Positions 23,937-34,631 are shown, counted from the first letter of the stretch. The stretch is 64,000 bases of DNA from Myxococcales bacterium (GCA_009692585.1 SHYX01000019.1:22195-86194); one strand, 5' to 3'. Translations and numbers: made by a program. The notes: generated by a model from the letters alone, not told the origin.

Positions 23937-26900
23937 CCGCGAGTCGACGTCGGGCCAACTCGCCCACCGAGGCTGCGTCTTCGGTGTCGTCGGTGACCGC
24001 GGCATAGGCCTGGCGAGCGACGACCAACTCGGCGTCGGCCTCGGCGATGCGACCCCAGACGAAAGACCACGACGAGTCCATGTCCCCGTCGTGTTCGTCC
24101 ACGTAGCGCTGCACGAGCGCGCGGGCCTGGTCGGTGCGTCCAGCGGCGGCGTAGACACACGCGCTGGAGTGCGCCCGGCCCGACGACCACTGGCCCTCGA
24201 GGATGCGGTCGGCGAAGGAGACGGCGTCGTCGGGGAGCGCCGGTACAAAGAGCATCGGCCAGGTGGTCTGGTTGAGCAGGCTCGCGTCCTTGGGGAAGCG
24301 GGCGACGCCATCGCGACCCAGCCGCACGGCGGCGTCGAAGGCGCCGCCGCCCGAGAGGGCCGACACCAGGAGCGTCCAGTGGTCGGCGGTGTCGACGGCC
24401 CCCGCCAGCGAGGCGCGGGCTTCTTTGTGGGCCTCGTCGGCGCGCCCGAGCCTGGCCAGGGCCTGGACCCGCAGCGGATTGACCGTGAGCGCGTCTCCGC
24501 CGCGCGCCCGCAGGTCGTCGGTGAGGGCCAAGGCACCGGCGACGTCGCCCGAAACGTACAGGCTCGAAAAGAGGGCCGGCCCCACCGCCGCGTCCGCGGT
24601 GCCGGCGAGCCATGCCGTGCGCAGGGTCTTGGCGCGCGAACTGGCCTCGGCGTCGCCCCCCCGCTCGCCCGCGCGGAGGATGGCGATGATCAGCCGGGCG
24701 CGGTCGGCGCTGCGGTCGCCGTCTCGGGTCCAGAGGCCCGCGTACACGCTCGAGGCCGGGCGTTGGTCATCCAGTAGCGCCCAGTCGAGCCAACGCTGCG
24801 CACCGGCGAGCTGACCGGCGTCGAGGCGCGCGCCTGCTTCTTCGGCCAGCTCCGCCTCCTCCCCTCCGTGGGCGCGCACCTTGAGTTGTTTCTTCTCACG
24901 GACGACGTAGTACCGGAAGGGCGTCCGGGTCCACAGGGGCTCCCAACGGAGCCGAAAGCCGCCGGCGGCGTCCCCGTCGATCTCGAGCGTGCGTGGCGTC
25001 ATCGCCCGGTCCAGCAGGTAGTCGGTGGCTGACTTGCCGCCCGCAGTCCACGGCATCGTGCTGTCGCGACTGGAGGAGGCGGTCAGAGTCGCGGCGATCT
25101 CGCCTTCGTGGGCGGGATCGCCGATCGCGCGGATGTAACGCCGGGTGGCCCCGAGGGGCGTGTCCTCGTCGGGATCGTATTCGGTCCAGCGCCGCAACTC
25201 AGGTACCAGATCCTTGGCTTCCTCCGAATCTGGGATCAAGGACGCCACCTGGCGGGCGGCGTCCCACTGACGGGCGTAGCCGAGCGCGGAGACCGCTTCA
25301 CTGTAGACCTTTCGGAGCTGTGCACCATCGGGAGCCAGGACGTTCGCCTCCTTCTGCGCCGCGTCGAGGTCGCCGGCCAGGAGGAAGGCCGCGACGCGCT
25401 CCCCGCGGCGCCGGTCGTCCTTGGCCCACCGGGTCTGTTCCTTGGCCGCCTCGCCGTCACCGAGGCTCAACAACAGCGAGACCGGTCCCCTCAACAGCTC
25501 GAGCTCGTCGCCAACCGTCGCGACGGCCGCCTCCACGTCGCCTCGGCCGTAGATGCCCATGTCGTCGAAGAGCTGCATGCGGCCGAGCAGGCCCCGGTAG
25601 AACTCGGCGCGCTGGTCGTCGTCGGTCGCCTCGAGCCTGGCCAAAAGCGACCGCGCTCGCGTACGGAACGACGCCGGAGCGAAACGGCGTGCCATGCCGA
25701 AGCCGTAGGGGGCCTGCATGGCGGCGTCCCAGGCCAGCGTCACGAAGAGGTCTTCGGTGTCGTCGTTCACAGGTAGTGTCGCGACCACTGCCTGGGCACG
25801 AGCCGCGTACCCGGCCGCGTTGAGAGCCTGGGCGTAGCCCACGCGGTCGGCGAGGAGGGCGTCGGGCAACCCCGCCAGCCGGGACCACTCCCGGAGCGCG
25901 CGGCTGGTCTCTCCGGCCTCGTCCAGGCGTTGGGCTTCGTTGAGGAAGCGCAGGGTGACCTCCGCGGCCTCCCGGGCCTGCTCGGCGGCGGCGACGAAGC
26001 CTTCGACGTCGGCCAGGGCCACGGATCGGGGCACCTCGATGCTGCTGCTCCAGCCCACCGCACCACCCTCCAGTCGCTCCCAGCTCCACACGAACGCACC
26101 GCCGGGCCAGGTCACGTTCACGGGCGCGGGCAGCGACGCGAGGATGTAGCCGCGCGGCGGCCGCACCACGACCCTGGCGCTCTGCTGGATGGCCCGCATC
26201 TCGATCGGCAGCACGCGGATGTGTTCGTCGGATACGAGACCCAGCTGCCATCGGGTCGGGAGCGCCCCCAGTGACACACCAGGGCCGGTCTTGAGGCTGA
26301 AGTCGCCCGGCTTGACGAACAGCTCGCGGACGCCGGTCAGCGACAGGGTCTCGGTGGTCGGACGGTCGAGGTCCACAAGGTCGAGGTCGTAGGTCATCGC
26401 GGCGGTCCGGGCGCGGCCGCCCTCCGTCGCGTCCTCGACCGCCTTGTCCACCAGCTCCGCCAGCGACGTGCGACGCGCGTCTTCCCGGATACCCACCGCG
26501 GTTTCGGGCAGAAAGGTGATCGACTGCCGGTAGCTGGCGCCTCCGTAGTCCGCGGCGACGATCTCCTTGTCCAAGCGAGCGGTGAGCGGCCTGGCCGGCG
26601 GCGTGCGGACCAGGGAACGGGTGCCCGCAGAGGCGATGAGCGCCCAGTGGTCGGTGTCGGCGGCAGGCAGGACGCCGGCGGGGAGTTCGGGCTGGGTGGG
26701 GTCGATCCAGATCGGCGCGGCCGCTCCGGTCAGCACGGTGATGGCGTGGTTGAAGAGGTTCGGTCCCGGGAGCGCCGGGTTGACATCGGCGTCCCAACCG
26801 GCGCGCAGCAAGGCGACGTTGGCGGCGATACCGGCGCTGCGCAACATCGCGACGAGGAAGGTGGCCTTGTCCTTGCAGTCCCCGTAGCCGCGGGCGAGCA

Positions 26901-27942
26901 CGTCTCGGGGCAGCCGGGGCACGACCGCCGAGGCGCCGAGCTCGACGGCCACGTAGCGGGCGCGCTCGTTGATCCACAACGCCATGGCCGTTGCCGCGCG
27001 GCGGTCGTCCTTTTCGCTGGCCCGGATCGCCTTCGCTGCCGCCTCTGCCTCCGGGGGGAGGATCGCTTTTTCGTCGACGAGCTTGGAGTATTGACTCGCG
27101 ATTCCGCTCCAATCTGCCGCCGTGGACCAGGCTACGTAGCGGACCGTATAGTTCTCGCGTGGGGCCAGCTCCGGCGGCCAGGCGAGGAGCGCCGGGTCGT
27201 CGATCACCCAGCGGACCAGCCGCCGGCCCCCGGAGCGGGACTCCTTGGCGCTGCCCATGTTCTTGGAGTCGAACCTCAGGGGCAGAGTCAGCGGTGCGTC
27301 GAGCACCACCTCGGCCCGACCGATCCGCTGGATCGTGACCGGGATGTATCCGTTCTGGGCGTCGGTCAGGAAGGGCCTGATCTGGGCGACGGTCTCGTGC
27401 TGCTCCACGATCGCCCCCTTGCGCGCCCCCGGCAGGGGCGCGATCAGCTTGCGCGTGTCGACGTACATCTCGCCGACCCCGGTCGCGACCGACTGCTCGA
27501 CGAGCGTGACGGGATCCAGCCGCCTCTCCTTTCCGTCCGGGCTGACCACGCGGAGGTCGACGGCCGGTCGCGCCTCGCGCCAGGGGTCCCACAGCATGGT
27601 TCCGGTCCGCAGCGACGTGTCGTCGCGCTCGATCCGCCAGATGTCGTGCCGGGTGGTGGTGGTGAGCCCCGCGGCGTCGAAGCGGACGTGGATGGACCGG
27701 AGGACCTCGATGGTGGCGGGCTTGTCCTCGTTGTTCTTCCGGGTGTCCTTCTTCTCGGGTTTGGTCTCGGCGCCCGGTTTGGCCCGCCTCGGCGCCTCCG
27801 GAGGATCGGTGGGCAGGGCCGCCACGGCGTCGGCGGCGGCGCGAAGCGCGTCGGGTGTCGCGGCGAACGGCTCCGTCAGCGCATCGTAGACGCCCGCGAC
27901 GGCCGAACGGGTCAGGGTCACCAGGGCGAAGACGACGAGCAC
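23920..27942 (-). CDS. Large exported DUF3857/transglutaminase-like protein with helical repeats
   Basis: A 1340-residue secreted protein. A signal peptide covers about residues 1-16 and a Pro/Lys/Glu linker runs to residue 75. Residues 78-260 match DUF3857. Residues 285-420 are a transglutaminase-like domain with a full Cys356-His399-Asp414 set in RGYGDCKDKA, NLFNHAIT and IWIDPTQ. The long C-terminal half (residues 640-1340) is helical with TPR-like repeats, for example DAGQLAGAQRWLDWAL and GRTDQARALVQRYVDEHD. DUF3857 proteins occur in the envelope of Bacteroidetes and Myxococcota and may crosslink or cleave peptide bonds. It is divergent from the MYXO-CTERM gene and convergent with manA. 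Confidence 0.85.
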   Translation of the reverse strand: MLVVFALVTLTRSAVAGVYDALTEPFAATPDALRAAADAVAALPTDPPEAPRRAKPGAETKPEKKDTRKNNEDKPATIEVLRSIHVRFDAAGLTTTTRHDIWRIERDDTSLRTGTMLWDPWREARPAVDLRVVSPDGKERRLDPVTLVEQSVATGVGEMYVDTRKLIAPLPGARKGAIVEQHETVAQIRPFLTDAQNGYIPVTIQRIGRAEVVLDAPLTLPLRFDSKNMGSAKESRSGGRRLVRWVIDDPALLAWPPELAPRENYTVRYVAWSTAADWSGIASQYSKLVDEKAILPPEAEAAAKAIRASEKDDRRAATAMALWINERARYVAVELGASAVVPRLPRDVLARGYGDCKDKATFLVAMLRSAGIAANVALLRAGWDADVNPALPGPNLFNHAITVLTGAAAPIWIDPTQPELPAGVLPAADTDHWALIASAGTRSLVRTPPARPLTARLDKEIVAADYGGASYRQSITFLPETAVGIREDARRTSLAELVDKAVEDATEGGRARTAAMTYDLDLVDLDRPTTETLSLTGVRELFVKPGDFSLKTGPGVSLGALPTRWQLGLVSDEHIRVLPIEMRAIQQSARVVVRPPRGYILASLPAPVNVTWPGGAFVWSWERLEGGAVGWSSSIEVPRSVALADVEGFVAAAEQAREAAEVTLRFLNEAQRLDEAGETSRALREWSRLAGLPDALLADRVGYAQALNAAGYAARAQAVVATLPVNDDTEDLFVTLAWDAAMQAPYGFGMARRFAPASFRTRARSLLARLEATDDDQRAEFYRGLLGRMQLFDDMGIYGRGDVEAAVATVGDELELLRGPVSLLLSLGDGEAAKEQTRWAKDDRRRGERVAAFLLAGDLDAAQKEANVLAPDGAQLRKVYSEAVSALGYARQWDAARQVASLIPDSEEAKDLVPELRRWTEYDPDEDTPLGATRRYIRAIGDPAHEGEIAATLTASSSRDSTMPWTAGGKSATDYLLDRAMTPRTLEIDGDAAGGFRLRWEPLWTRTPFRYYVVREKKQLKVRAHGGEEAELAEEAGARLDAGQLAGAQRWLDWALLDDQRPASSVYAGLWTRDGDRSADRARLIIAILRAGERGGDAEASSRAKTLRTAWLAGTADAAVGPALFSSLYVSGDVAGALALTDDLRARGGDALTVNPLRVQALARLGRADEAHKEARASLAGAVDTADHWTLLVSALSGGGAFDAAVRLGRDGVARFPKDASLLNQTTWPMLFVPALPDDAVSFADRILEGQWSSGRAHSSACVYAAAGRTDQARALVQRYVDEHDGDMDSSWSFVWGRIAEADAELVVARQAYAAVTDDTEDAASVGELARRRLAVIGLK

Positions 27943-28007
27943 GGCAACTCCGGGCGGGCACGTAGCATGGAGGACCGCCGATTCCCCGGGTCGGTTCCCG
28001 CTCTTCC

Positions 28008-28036
28008 TTGTGGACCGGCCGTGGGTCCGCTATTGT
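28008..28036 (+). promoter_or_regulatory. Sigma70-like promoter of the MYXO-CTERM gene
   Basis: TTGTGG at 28008-28013 and TATTGT at 28031-28036 are separated by 17 bases, an ideal spacing. They lie in the 117-base divergent gap between the DUF3857 gene and the MYXO-CTERM gene. A start site near 28043 would leave a leader of about 17 bases holding GGAG before GTG 28060. Promoters of myxobacteria are poorly conserved, so this is tentative. Confidence 0.4.
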
Positions 28037-28059
28037 GCCCATCTGCTCGCGGAGTCTCC

Positions 28060-29778
28060 GTGCTTGTCGCCCTTTTCGCCACCGTCGCCACCGTCGCCAC
28101 CGCCGCCACCTGGCCGCCGGGTGAAGTCATCAATCCGGGCGTGTCGATCGACATCACCGAGGGCGGCTTCGACGCAGTCGCCGCGCTGATCCCGGAGCTC
28201 TTGCCCAGCGCCATCGACATCCCCGAAACCGGGGACGGGGACCCCGGGCTGTTCGGCCAGTGTTACCTGGGCGGCTACGAGTACAAACTCACCAATGGCG
28301 CGGTGGCGATCGAGGTGGTCGAAACCACCATCAAGCCCGGTGACGGCGTGTTGGAGATCAACGCCTCGTTGATGGTCAGCATCAATGACGCGGCCAACCC
28401 CTTCGACCTGTACTTCAGCCTCGAGTGCCTCGACGACACCTGCGTCGGCTACGTCAACCCCTTCCCGGTCGATGTCAGCACCACCATGCGCATGACCGTG
28501 GTGGACGACGGCAGCGGGCGCCGCACGCTCGATGCCACGATGGGGGAGATCGTCGTGGTGTACGAACTCGACGGCGCCAACGACATCTACCTGGGCGAGT
28601 GCGCGATCGGCAGCGTCGAGGAAGTGCTCAATTTGGTCGGACTCAGCATCTACGACCTGCTCATCGGCGCGCTCGACAGCACCTTGCAGGACCAGATCAA
28701 GGCGCTCGGCCCGACGCTCGAGGAGACCATCGAAGACGCGTTCTCGGCGGCGACCATCGAGCAGGACCTCGAGCTCAACGGGGCGCTCGTGCACCTGCTG
28801 CTGCAGCCCAGCAACGTGGAGATCACCCCGGCGTCGCTGCGGCTGTGGATGGAGGGCAGCTTCGACGGTGCGCCCGCCGACTGCATCCGCGCCTACGACC
28901 CCGGCGGCTCACTCCGCACCGACTCCGAGTTGCCCGAGCCCAGAGACGTACCCAACGGCGTCGGCGGCGACTACCACTTCGGCGCGCTCATCGGCGACGA
29001 CTTCGCGAACAGCGCGCTCTACGCGTTGTGGCGGGGCGGTCTGCTCTGCTACCAGCTCGATCCCGCCTCGAGCCCGATCCCGCTGGACACCTCGATCCTC
29101 AACGGGCTCACCGGCGATGTGTTCGCGCCGCTGTTCCCGGAGGCGGTGCCGGTCGAACTCTCGGTGCGCCCCGCCAAGCCGCCCGAGGTGGTCTACACCG
29201 GTGTCCACGACATCGGACTGGCCATCAACGAACTGCACCTCGACTTCTACGCGGCGCTCGACGGCCGCGCGGCGCGGCTCATCTCCACCCAGCTCGACGG
29301 GGCGGCGGGGGCGGATCTGAACCTTGACAGCGCCACCGGTCAGCTCGCGATCGACGTCGACCTGGACCCGGCCAACTTTGTCCCGAGCGTCAGCTACAAC
29401 GAGGTCGATCCGGCGGCGAACAAGTACATGGTCGCCAACTTCGGTGGGCTCCTGGGCACGGTGCTCGACTCGGTGGCCGGGCCGCTGCTCGCGGACCTTT
29501 CCTTCGGGTTGCCGAGCTTCTCCGGGCTCGGTCTGACCGAGCTGTCGGTCAGCGAGACCGGCGGCGACAAGGACTGGTTGGGCGCCTACGCCTGGCTGGG
29601 TCCGGTCGAGTACACCGGTGGCGGCTGTGGCGGCTGCGGTGGCGGCTGCGGCGGCGACACCGGGGGCACCGTCGACACCGGCGGCAGCGCCTGCAACGGG
29701 GGCTGCAGCGCGATTCCGGCGGCGCCGTGGATCGCGGTGGGCTTTGCGGCGTTGTGGATGCGACGGCGGCGGGAGTAG
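28060..29778 (+). CDS. Secreted protein with MYXO-CTERM-type C-terminal sorting signal
   Basis: A 572-residue surface protein. A signal peptide (VLVALFATVATVATA) follows GTG 28060 behind GGAG at 28051-28054. The body is beta-rich, with repeated amphipathic helices around residues 190-230 (LVGLSIYDLLIGAL and LGPTLEETIEDAF), and has no named domain I recognise. The end is diagnostic: a Gly/Cys-rich linker (CGGCGGGCGGDTGG), SACNGGCSAIPAAPW, a single hydrophobic helix WIAVGFAALWM and RRRRE. This matches the MYXO-CTERM sorting class (tail Cys motif, TM helix, Arg cluster), thought to be processed by a rhombosortase-like or related enzyme. The long upstream open frame is antisense noise and is excluded. 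Confidence 0.85.
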   Translation: MLVALFATVATVATAATWPPGEVINPGVSIDITEGGFDAVAALIPELLPSAIDIPETGDGDPGLFGQCYLGGYEYKLTNGAVAIEVVETTIKPGDGVLEINASLMVSINDAANPFDLYFSLECLDDTCVGYVNPFPVDVSTTMRMTVVDDGSGRRTLDATMGEIVVVYELDGANDIYLGECAIGSVEEVLNLVGLSIYDLLIGALDSTLQDQIKALGPTLEETIEDAFSAATIEQDLELNGALVHLLLQPSNVEITPASLRLWMEGSFDGAPADCIRAYDPGGSLRTDSELPEPRDVPNGVGGDYHFGALIGDDFANSALYALWRGGLLCYQLDPASSPIPLDTSILNGLTGDVFAPLFPEAVPVELSVRPAKPPEVVYTGVHDIGLAINELHLDFYAALDGRAARLISTQLDGAAGADLNLDSATGQLAIDVDLDPANFVPSVSYNEVDPAANKYMVANFGGLLGTVLDSVAGPLLADLSFGLPSFSGLGLTELSVSETGGDKDWLGAYAWLGPVEYTGGGCGGCGGGCGGDTGGTVDTGGSACNGGCSAIPAAPWIAVGFAALWMRRRRE

Positions 29779-30355
29779 GAAGGATGTGGCCGCACATGGC
29801 CTCGCGAATGAGCTGGGCGACGGGGCGCGAGGTTCGGACGGCGAGCGGCTTTTACGCCTGATCGTCCGAGTCGGAGACGTGGACGGAGATGGTGCGCATG
29901 TGGAAGCATGAATCGCTTTCAGGTATGGTCGAGGCGTTCGCTCAGCTCCTTTCGGCCGCATTCGTACCGAGCCCCCGGATACGAGGGGGATTGAGCTCCC
30001 CGGAGTCCTATCTTCACGGAGGTGGCTGGTACGTTGGTCTCCACGGTGCAGTCCAGGCGGAGCGCGTTGCTTCCCGGCACGCAGGTGAGGTTGTTGATTG
30101 AGATTGCCCACGCCGTGCTCGGCGTCAGTACCACCGCGAGAAGTCCGAGGAATGCGCCCGCCGGTCCGGACAAGCGGGCATGGAGAAGACGAGCGGCCGG
30201 AGCGACATGGGGGACTCGCCAGCGTGGTCCGCCGAGCACAGCATCACTGAGGCCGCCACCTCGCTCAGCCCTCGTGGTCGAACGGGAGGCCTTGGTCGGT
30301 GGACAGGAGCTCCTCGCGGCCCCCCGTTGCATGATCGATGTTAACCGCCGTCCCC
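29779..30355. other. Gene-poor gap before ugd
   Basis: 577 bases between the MYXO-CTERM gene and ugd. The only protein-like signal is a minus-strand secreted fragment at 29919-30173. The first 140 bases hold nothing I recognise. The ugd promoter must lie near 30200-30350, but I see no convincing -35/-10 pair. Confidence 0.6.
29919..30173 (-). pseudogene. Truncated secreted protein remnant
   Basis: From TTG 30173 the minus strand reads an 84-residue frame. A clean signal peptide, GAFLGLLAVVLTPSTAWA, is followed by ISINNLTCVPGSNALRLDCT and VETNVPATSVKIGL, which looks like the start of a secreted Ig-like domain with a Cys pair. After that the sequence turns non-protein-like and soon stops. It may be a gene truncated by deletion or frameshift, or a very small secreted protein. 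There is no ATG or GTG at the proper place and no ribosome site. Confidence 0.35.
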
Positions 30356-31653
<1,298 letters not shown>

Positions 31654-31657
<4 letters not shown>

Positions 31658-32148
31658 CGCCGCCGCGATTCCACGTGGCGCTGGTCGCTCCGGAGATCGG
31701 CGGCAACGCCGGAAACGTGGGCCGGCTCTGCCTCAACGTGGGCGCTCGCCTCCACCTCGTGCACCCCCTCGGCTTCCAGACCGATGAAAAGGCGGTGCGC
31801 CGCGCCGGACTGGACTACTGGAAACACGTCGATGTCGTCGAGCATGTCGACCTGGACGACTTCGACCGGTGGCTGGACGGCGGGCCGGGACCGCCGGGGG
31901 CGGGGGTGGCGGGTCGGGTGTTTCCGCTGTCGTCCCACGCGCAGACGCCCTACACGCGGCTCTCGTTTCTGGACGACGACGTCCTGGTTTTCGGGCGCGA
32001 ATCGGTCGGTCTGCCGCCGGAGTGGACGGCGCGGCGCGGCGCGTGGCGCATCCCGATGGTCGGCCCCACGCGGAGCCTGAACCTGTCAAATGCGGCGGCC
32101 GTGGTGGCGTACGAGGTGATGCGGCAACTGAGGCCGGGGCTGTTCTGA
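31654..32148 (+). CDS. trmL: tRNA (cytidine/uridine-34-2'-O)-methyltransferase
   Basis: A 164-residue SPOUT methyltransferase that 2'-O-methylates the wobble base of tRNA-Leu. The family order is clear: FHVALVAPEIGGNAGNVGRL, LHLVHPLGFQTDEKAVRRAG, LDYWKHVDV, VFGRESVGLPPEW and IPMVGPTRSLNLSNAAAVVA (the knot). The start is uncertain. CTG at 31654 overlaps the ugd stop as CTGA and yields MTPPRFHVAL, matching the usual N terminus. GTG at 31675 would give 157 residues, the usual family length, but trim the first strand. A housekeeping gene inside sugar-nucleotide genes suggests only transcriptional convenience. Confidence 0.9.
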
Positions 32149-32170
32149 CCGCGGGAGGTTACCCCTGCGC

Positions 32171-33181
32171 ATGAACGTTGGCGCCGTCATCCTCGCCGGG
32201 GGCCGGGGCACCCGCTTCTGGCCGCTGTCGCGACGGGCGCGCCCCAAGCAGGTGCTGGACCTCACCGGGGAGGGCACGCTGCTGGCGCGCACGCTGTCGC
32301 GGCTCGACGGCGTCGTGACCGGGCCCAGGCTGGTGGTCACCGGTCCCGACATGCTCGAGGCCGTCCGGGCCGAAGCGGCCGGCGCCGAGCTGATCGTCGA
32401 GCCGAGCGCGCGCAACACCCTGCCGGCCATCGTGCTCGGCGCGTGGCAGGCGGGGTTGCGCGGCGCGGAGCTCGTGGTCGTGTTGCCGAGCGATCATCAC
32501 GTCGCGATGCCAGACGCATTCTCCATGGCGTTGGGGCAGGCGATTGCGGTCTCGCAGGGGGGGGCGCTGGTGACGCTCGGCGTCCGGCCGACCCGCCCCG
32601 AGACCGGCTTCGGCTGGATCGAGCCCGGGGCTGACGGGCGGGTGGCTCGTTTTGTCGAAAAGCCTCCCCAGGCCGTCGCCGACGCCCTTTTCGGGGGTGG
32701 TCGACATTTATGGAACGCCGGCATCTTCGTTTTTCGGCTGGATGCCTTCCGGGCGGCGCTGCGACAGCACTGTCCGGGAAGCGCGGCGGCGCTCGAGCGC
32801 CTCGACCGCGGGGCGGGGCTCGCCGAGGTCTGGCCGTCCTTCGAGGCCACCAGCTTCGACTACGCGGTCTTGGAGCGACACCCGGACGTGCGGGTGGTGC
32901 CGCTGGACTGCGGGTGGAGCGACGTGGGGAGCTGGCCCGCCCTCGACGATGTCCTCCCGGCCGCGGCGTGGGGCGCCGGGCTGTGCAAAGAGATGGTGGA
33001 AATCGATGCCCGCCGCAACCTGGTTCACGCCGACGGGAAGCTCGTCGCGCTGGTCGGAGTCGACGATCTGATCGTCGTGGACACGCCCGACGTGATCCTC
33101 GTGGCTCGGCGCAGCCACGCCCAACGTGTCCGGGACGTGCTGGAAGTCCTCGACGCGCGGGGTCTCGCCCGGTACGGGTAG
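32171..33181 (+). CDS. manC: Mannose-1-phosphate guanylyltransferase
   Basis: A 336-residue nucleotidyltransferase making GDP-mannose from mannose-1-phosphate and GTP. The signature VILAGGRGTRFWPLSRRARPK is at the N terminus. EPSARNTLPAIVLGA, VVVLPSDHHVAMPDAF, GFGWIEPG and VARFVEKP follow, then NAGIFVFRLDAF and CGWSDVGSWPAL. The isomerase domain of bifunctional AlgA enzymes is absent, so this is the single-function type, and the separate manA at 23058 provides the isomerase. Phosphomannomutase is not in the window. It begins 22 bases after trmL, probably one transcript with ugd. Confidence 0.93.
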   Translation: MNVGAVILAGGRGTRFWPLSRRARPKQVLDLTGEGTLLARTLSRLDGVVTGPRLVVTGPDMLEAVRAEAAGAELIVEPSARNTLPAIVLGAWQAGLRGAELVVVLPSDHHVAMPDAFSMALGQAIAVSQGGALVTLGVRPTRPETGFGWIEPGADGRVARFVEKPPQAVADALFGGGRHLWNAGIFVFRLDAFRAALRQHCPGSAAALERLDRGAGLAEVWPSFEATSFDYAVLERHPDVRVVPLDCGWSDVGSWPALDDVLPAAAWGAGLCKEMVEIDARRNLVHADGKLVALVGVDDLIVVDTPDVILVARRSHAQRVRDVLEVLDARGLARYG

Positions 33182-33193
33182 GAAGGTGTGCAC

Positions 33194-33574
33194 ATGCTGA
33201 TGGCTTCGCTTTGGTCTCTCCTCGCCTGCGTCGGCGACCCCAAGTTGGCGATCTCGACCGAGGGCTGCCAGAACGTGGATCCCGATGACCCGGCCGATCC
33301 GGTGGTGGCGACCGCGATCGAGGGCGACACCGTCGACGTCTACCGCACGCCGGTCGTGGGCCACAATCTCGAGGATGTCTTCGAGCCTACGATCACCACC
33401 GACGGCGACCTCGTCGAGATTTTCGAGTCGTGGACTGCGGGAGAGGAAGCGACGCCGGCCTGTCTGGAGCCTCACCTGGCGGTCAGCGAGTTCGGAGCCA
33501 CCATCGAGATCCGGTGGTACACCGAGGACGATGCCACCGTGCCCTTCGACACCGTGAAGATCGACCCGCCGTAG
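33194..33574 (+). CDS. Small acidic lipoprotein
   Basis: A 126-residue protein with leader MLMASLWSLLAC ending at a lipobox Cys. The mature part is acidic (VDPDDPADP) and beta-rich with LEPHLAVSEFGATIEIRWYT. GGAAGG (33181-33186) lies 7 bases before ATG 33194; an ATG at 33200 is also possible. No family was recognised. It begins 12 bases after manC and could be cotranscribed with it, but no function is suggested. Confidence 0.7.
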   Translation: MLMASLWSLLACVGDPKLAISTEGCQNVDPDDPADPVVATAIEGDTVDVYRTPVVGHNLEDVFEPTITTDGDLVEIFESWTAGEEATPACLEPHLAVSEFGATIEIRWYTEDDATVPFDTVKIDPP

Positions 33575-33719
33575 CCGGCATCAGTCTGGTGTCATCGCGC
33601 ACCTTGACCGAGCCGAGCATCAGGCGCAGTCTGTGGGGATGGACGCGCGTTGGAGACGGGGGTCTGGGCCGGCGGCGCATCGGTCGTCGCGATGCGCCGG
33701 CGACGATTCCCGACGGGTG

Positions 33720-34577
33720 ATGGCGCCGCCACGGGTGGTTGTCCGCGCGCCGGATCACCTCGGAGACGCGGTGATGGCGCTCCCCGGGATCTGGAGCCTG
33801 GCCACGCTGGGGCCGACCGTGGTGCACACCAACGGGCGCTGGGCGCGGGAGCTCTACGCCGGGCTCGAGGTCCACGACGGCGACGAGGTGCCCGCCGCGG
33901 CAGAGCTCGCGGTGATGTTCAAGCCGAGTTGGCACGCGTCGCGGTTGTGGCGGCATCTGCCGACCATCGGCATCGGGCCTCGTTCGCGGTATCGGAAAAC
34001 GCTCACCCCCCAGGTGGAGCATCGTCGTGATGGATACGCCAGAATCGTGCTCGCAGCCGGAGCACCACGTCCCGGGCCTGCGGTGTTTTCACCGCGTGGG
34101 GCGCGCGCATCGCTCCCAGAGCGCTTCGTGGCCCTCAATCCCTGGACCCCGACCCGGACCGCGCGCTGGCCAGGATTCGGCGCGCTCGCCGCCGGGTTGG
34201 GTCTGCCGACGGTGGCGTTCTGCGGTCCGGGCGAGGGCGAGGCGGTGCGGGCGGGCTTGCGCGGCGTGCCCGTGCACGAAGGGCTCTCGCTCGCCGACTT
34301 CGCGGCTTCGTTGGCCGGATGCGCGGCCCTGGTCAGCAACGACTCCGGTGCGGCCCACCTCGCCGCGGCGTGTGGCGTGCCGGTGGTGATGGTCCACGCG
34401 TCCACGGCCCCGGAAACCACCGGCGTCGGCGTTCCCGTCGAGCGGCCCACGCGGCTGTGGTGTCAGCCCTGCTATCGGAAGAGTTGTGGCTGGGGAACAC
34501 CCTGCCTTTCCATAGATGTCGCGACGATTATCAGTATGGTCCGGGCGATCTGGGGACGGGGGGCCGGCCCCCCGTAA
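33720..34577 (+). CDS. Family-9 glycosyltransferase (heptosyltransferase-like)
   Basis: A 285-residue GT9-type enzyme, used in lipopolysaccharide or polysaccharide assembly. It opens with VVVRAPDHLGDAVMALPGIW, the GT9 N-terminal strand and D-LGD motif. The central ALNPWTPTRTARWPGFGALA corresponds to the RPxxRWP region, and LVSNDSGAAHLAAACGVPVV is the NDSGxxH nucleotide-sugar motif. CQPCYRKSCGWGTPCLS near the C terminus resembles the Cys-rich end of WaaF-type heptosyltransferases. It is slightly shorter than WaaF/WaaC (about 320-350). Its stop overlaps a perfect palindrome. Confidence 0.87.
   Translation: MAPPRVVVRAPDHLGDAVMALPGIWSLATLGPTVVHTNGRWARELYAGLEVHDGDEVPAAAELAVMFKPSWHASRLWRHLPTIGIGPRSRYRKTLTPQVEHRRDGYARIVLAAGAPRPGPAVFSPRGARASLPERFVALNPWTPTRTARWPGFGALAAGLGLPTVAFCGPGEGEAVRAGLRGVPVHEGLSLADFAASLAGCAALVSNDSGAAHLAAACGVPVVMVHASTAPETTGVGVPVERPTRLWCQPCYRKSCGWGTPCLSIDVATIISMVRAIWGRGAGPP
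34556..34575. terminator. Perfect 20-base palindrome at the GT9 stop codon
   Basis: ACGGGGGGCC followed by GGCCCCCCGT is a perfect 20-base inverted repeat covering the last codons and the first base of the TAA stop. RNA could fold a long G/C hairpin that would end or stabilise the ugd-manC-GT9 transcript. No T-tract follows, so it is not a classical Rho-independent terminator. Confidence 0.4.
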
Positions 34578-34631
34578 CGCCCCCCGGAGCGGGCGCGGTC
34601 AGGCGGTGTTCCCGGGATAGGCCCCCGCGTG

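Noticed and set aside
25457..28042. An 861-residue open frame antisense to the DUF3857 gene
   Set aside because: High-G+C antisense shadow: Arg/Gly/Pro-rich, no domains, and the opposite strand has a clear conserved protein.
26647..28059. Upstream extension of the MYXO-CTERM gene frame
   Set aside because: Runs antisense through the DUF3857 gene; the real start with a signal peptide and ribosome site is GTG 28060.
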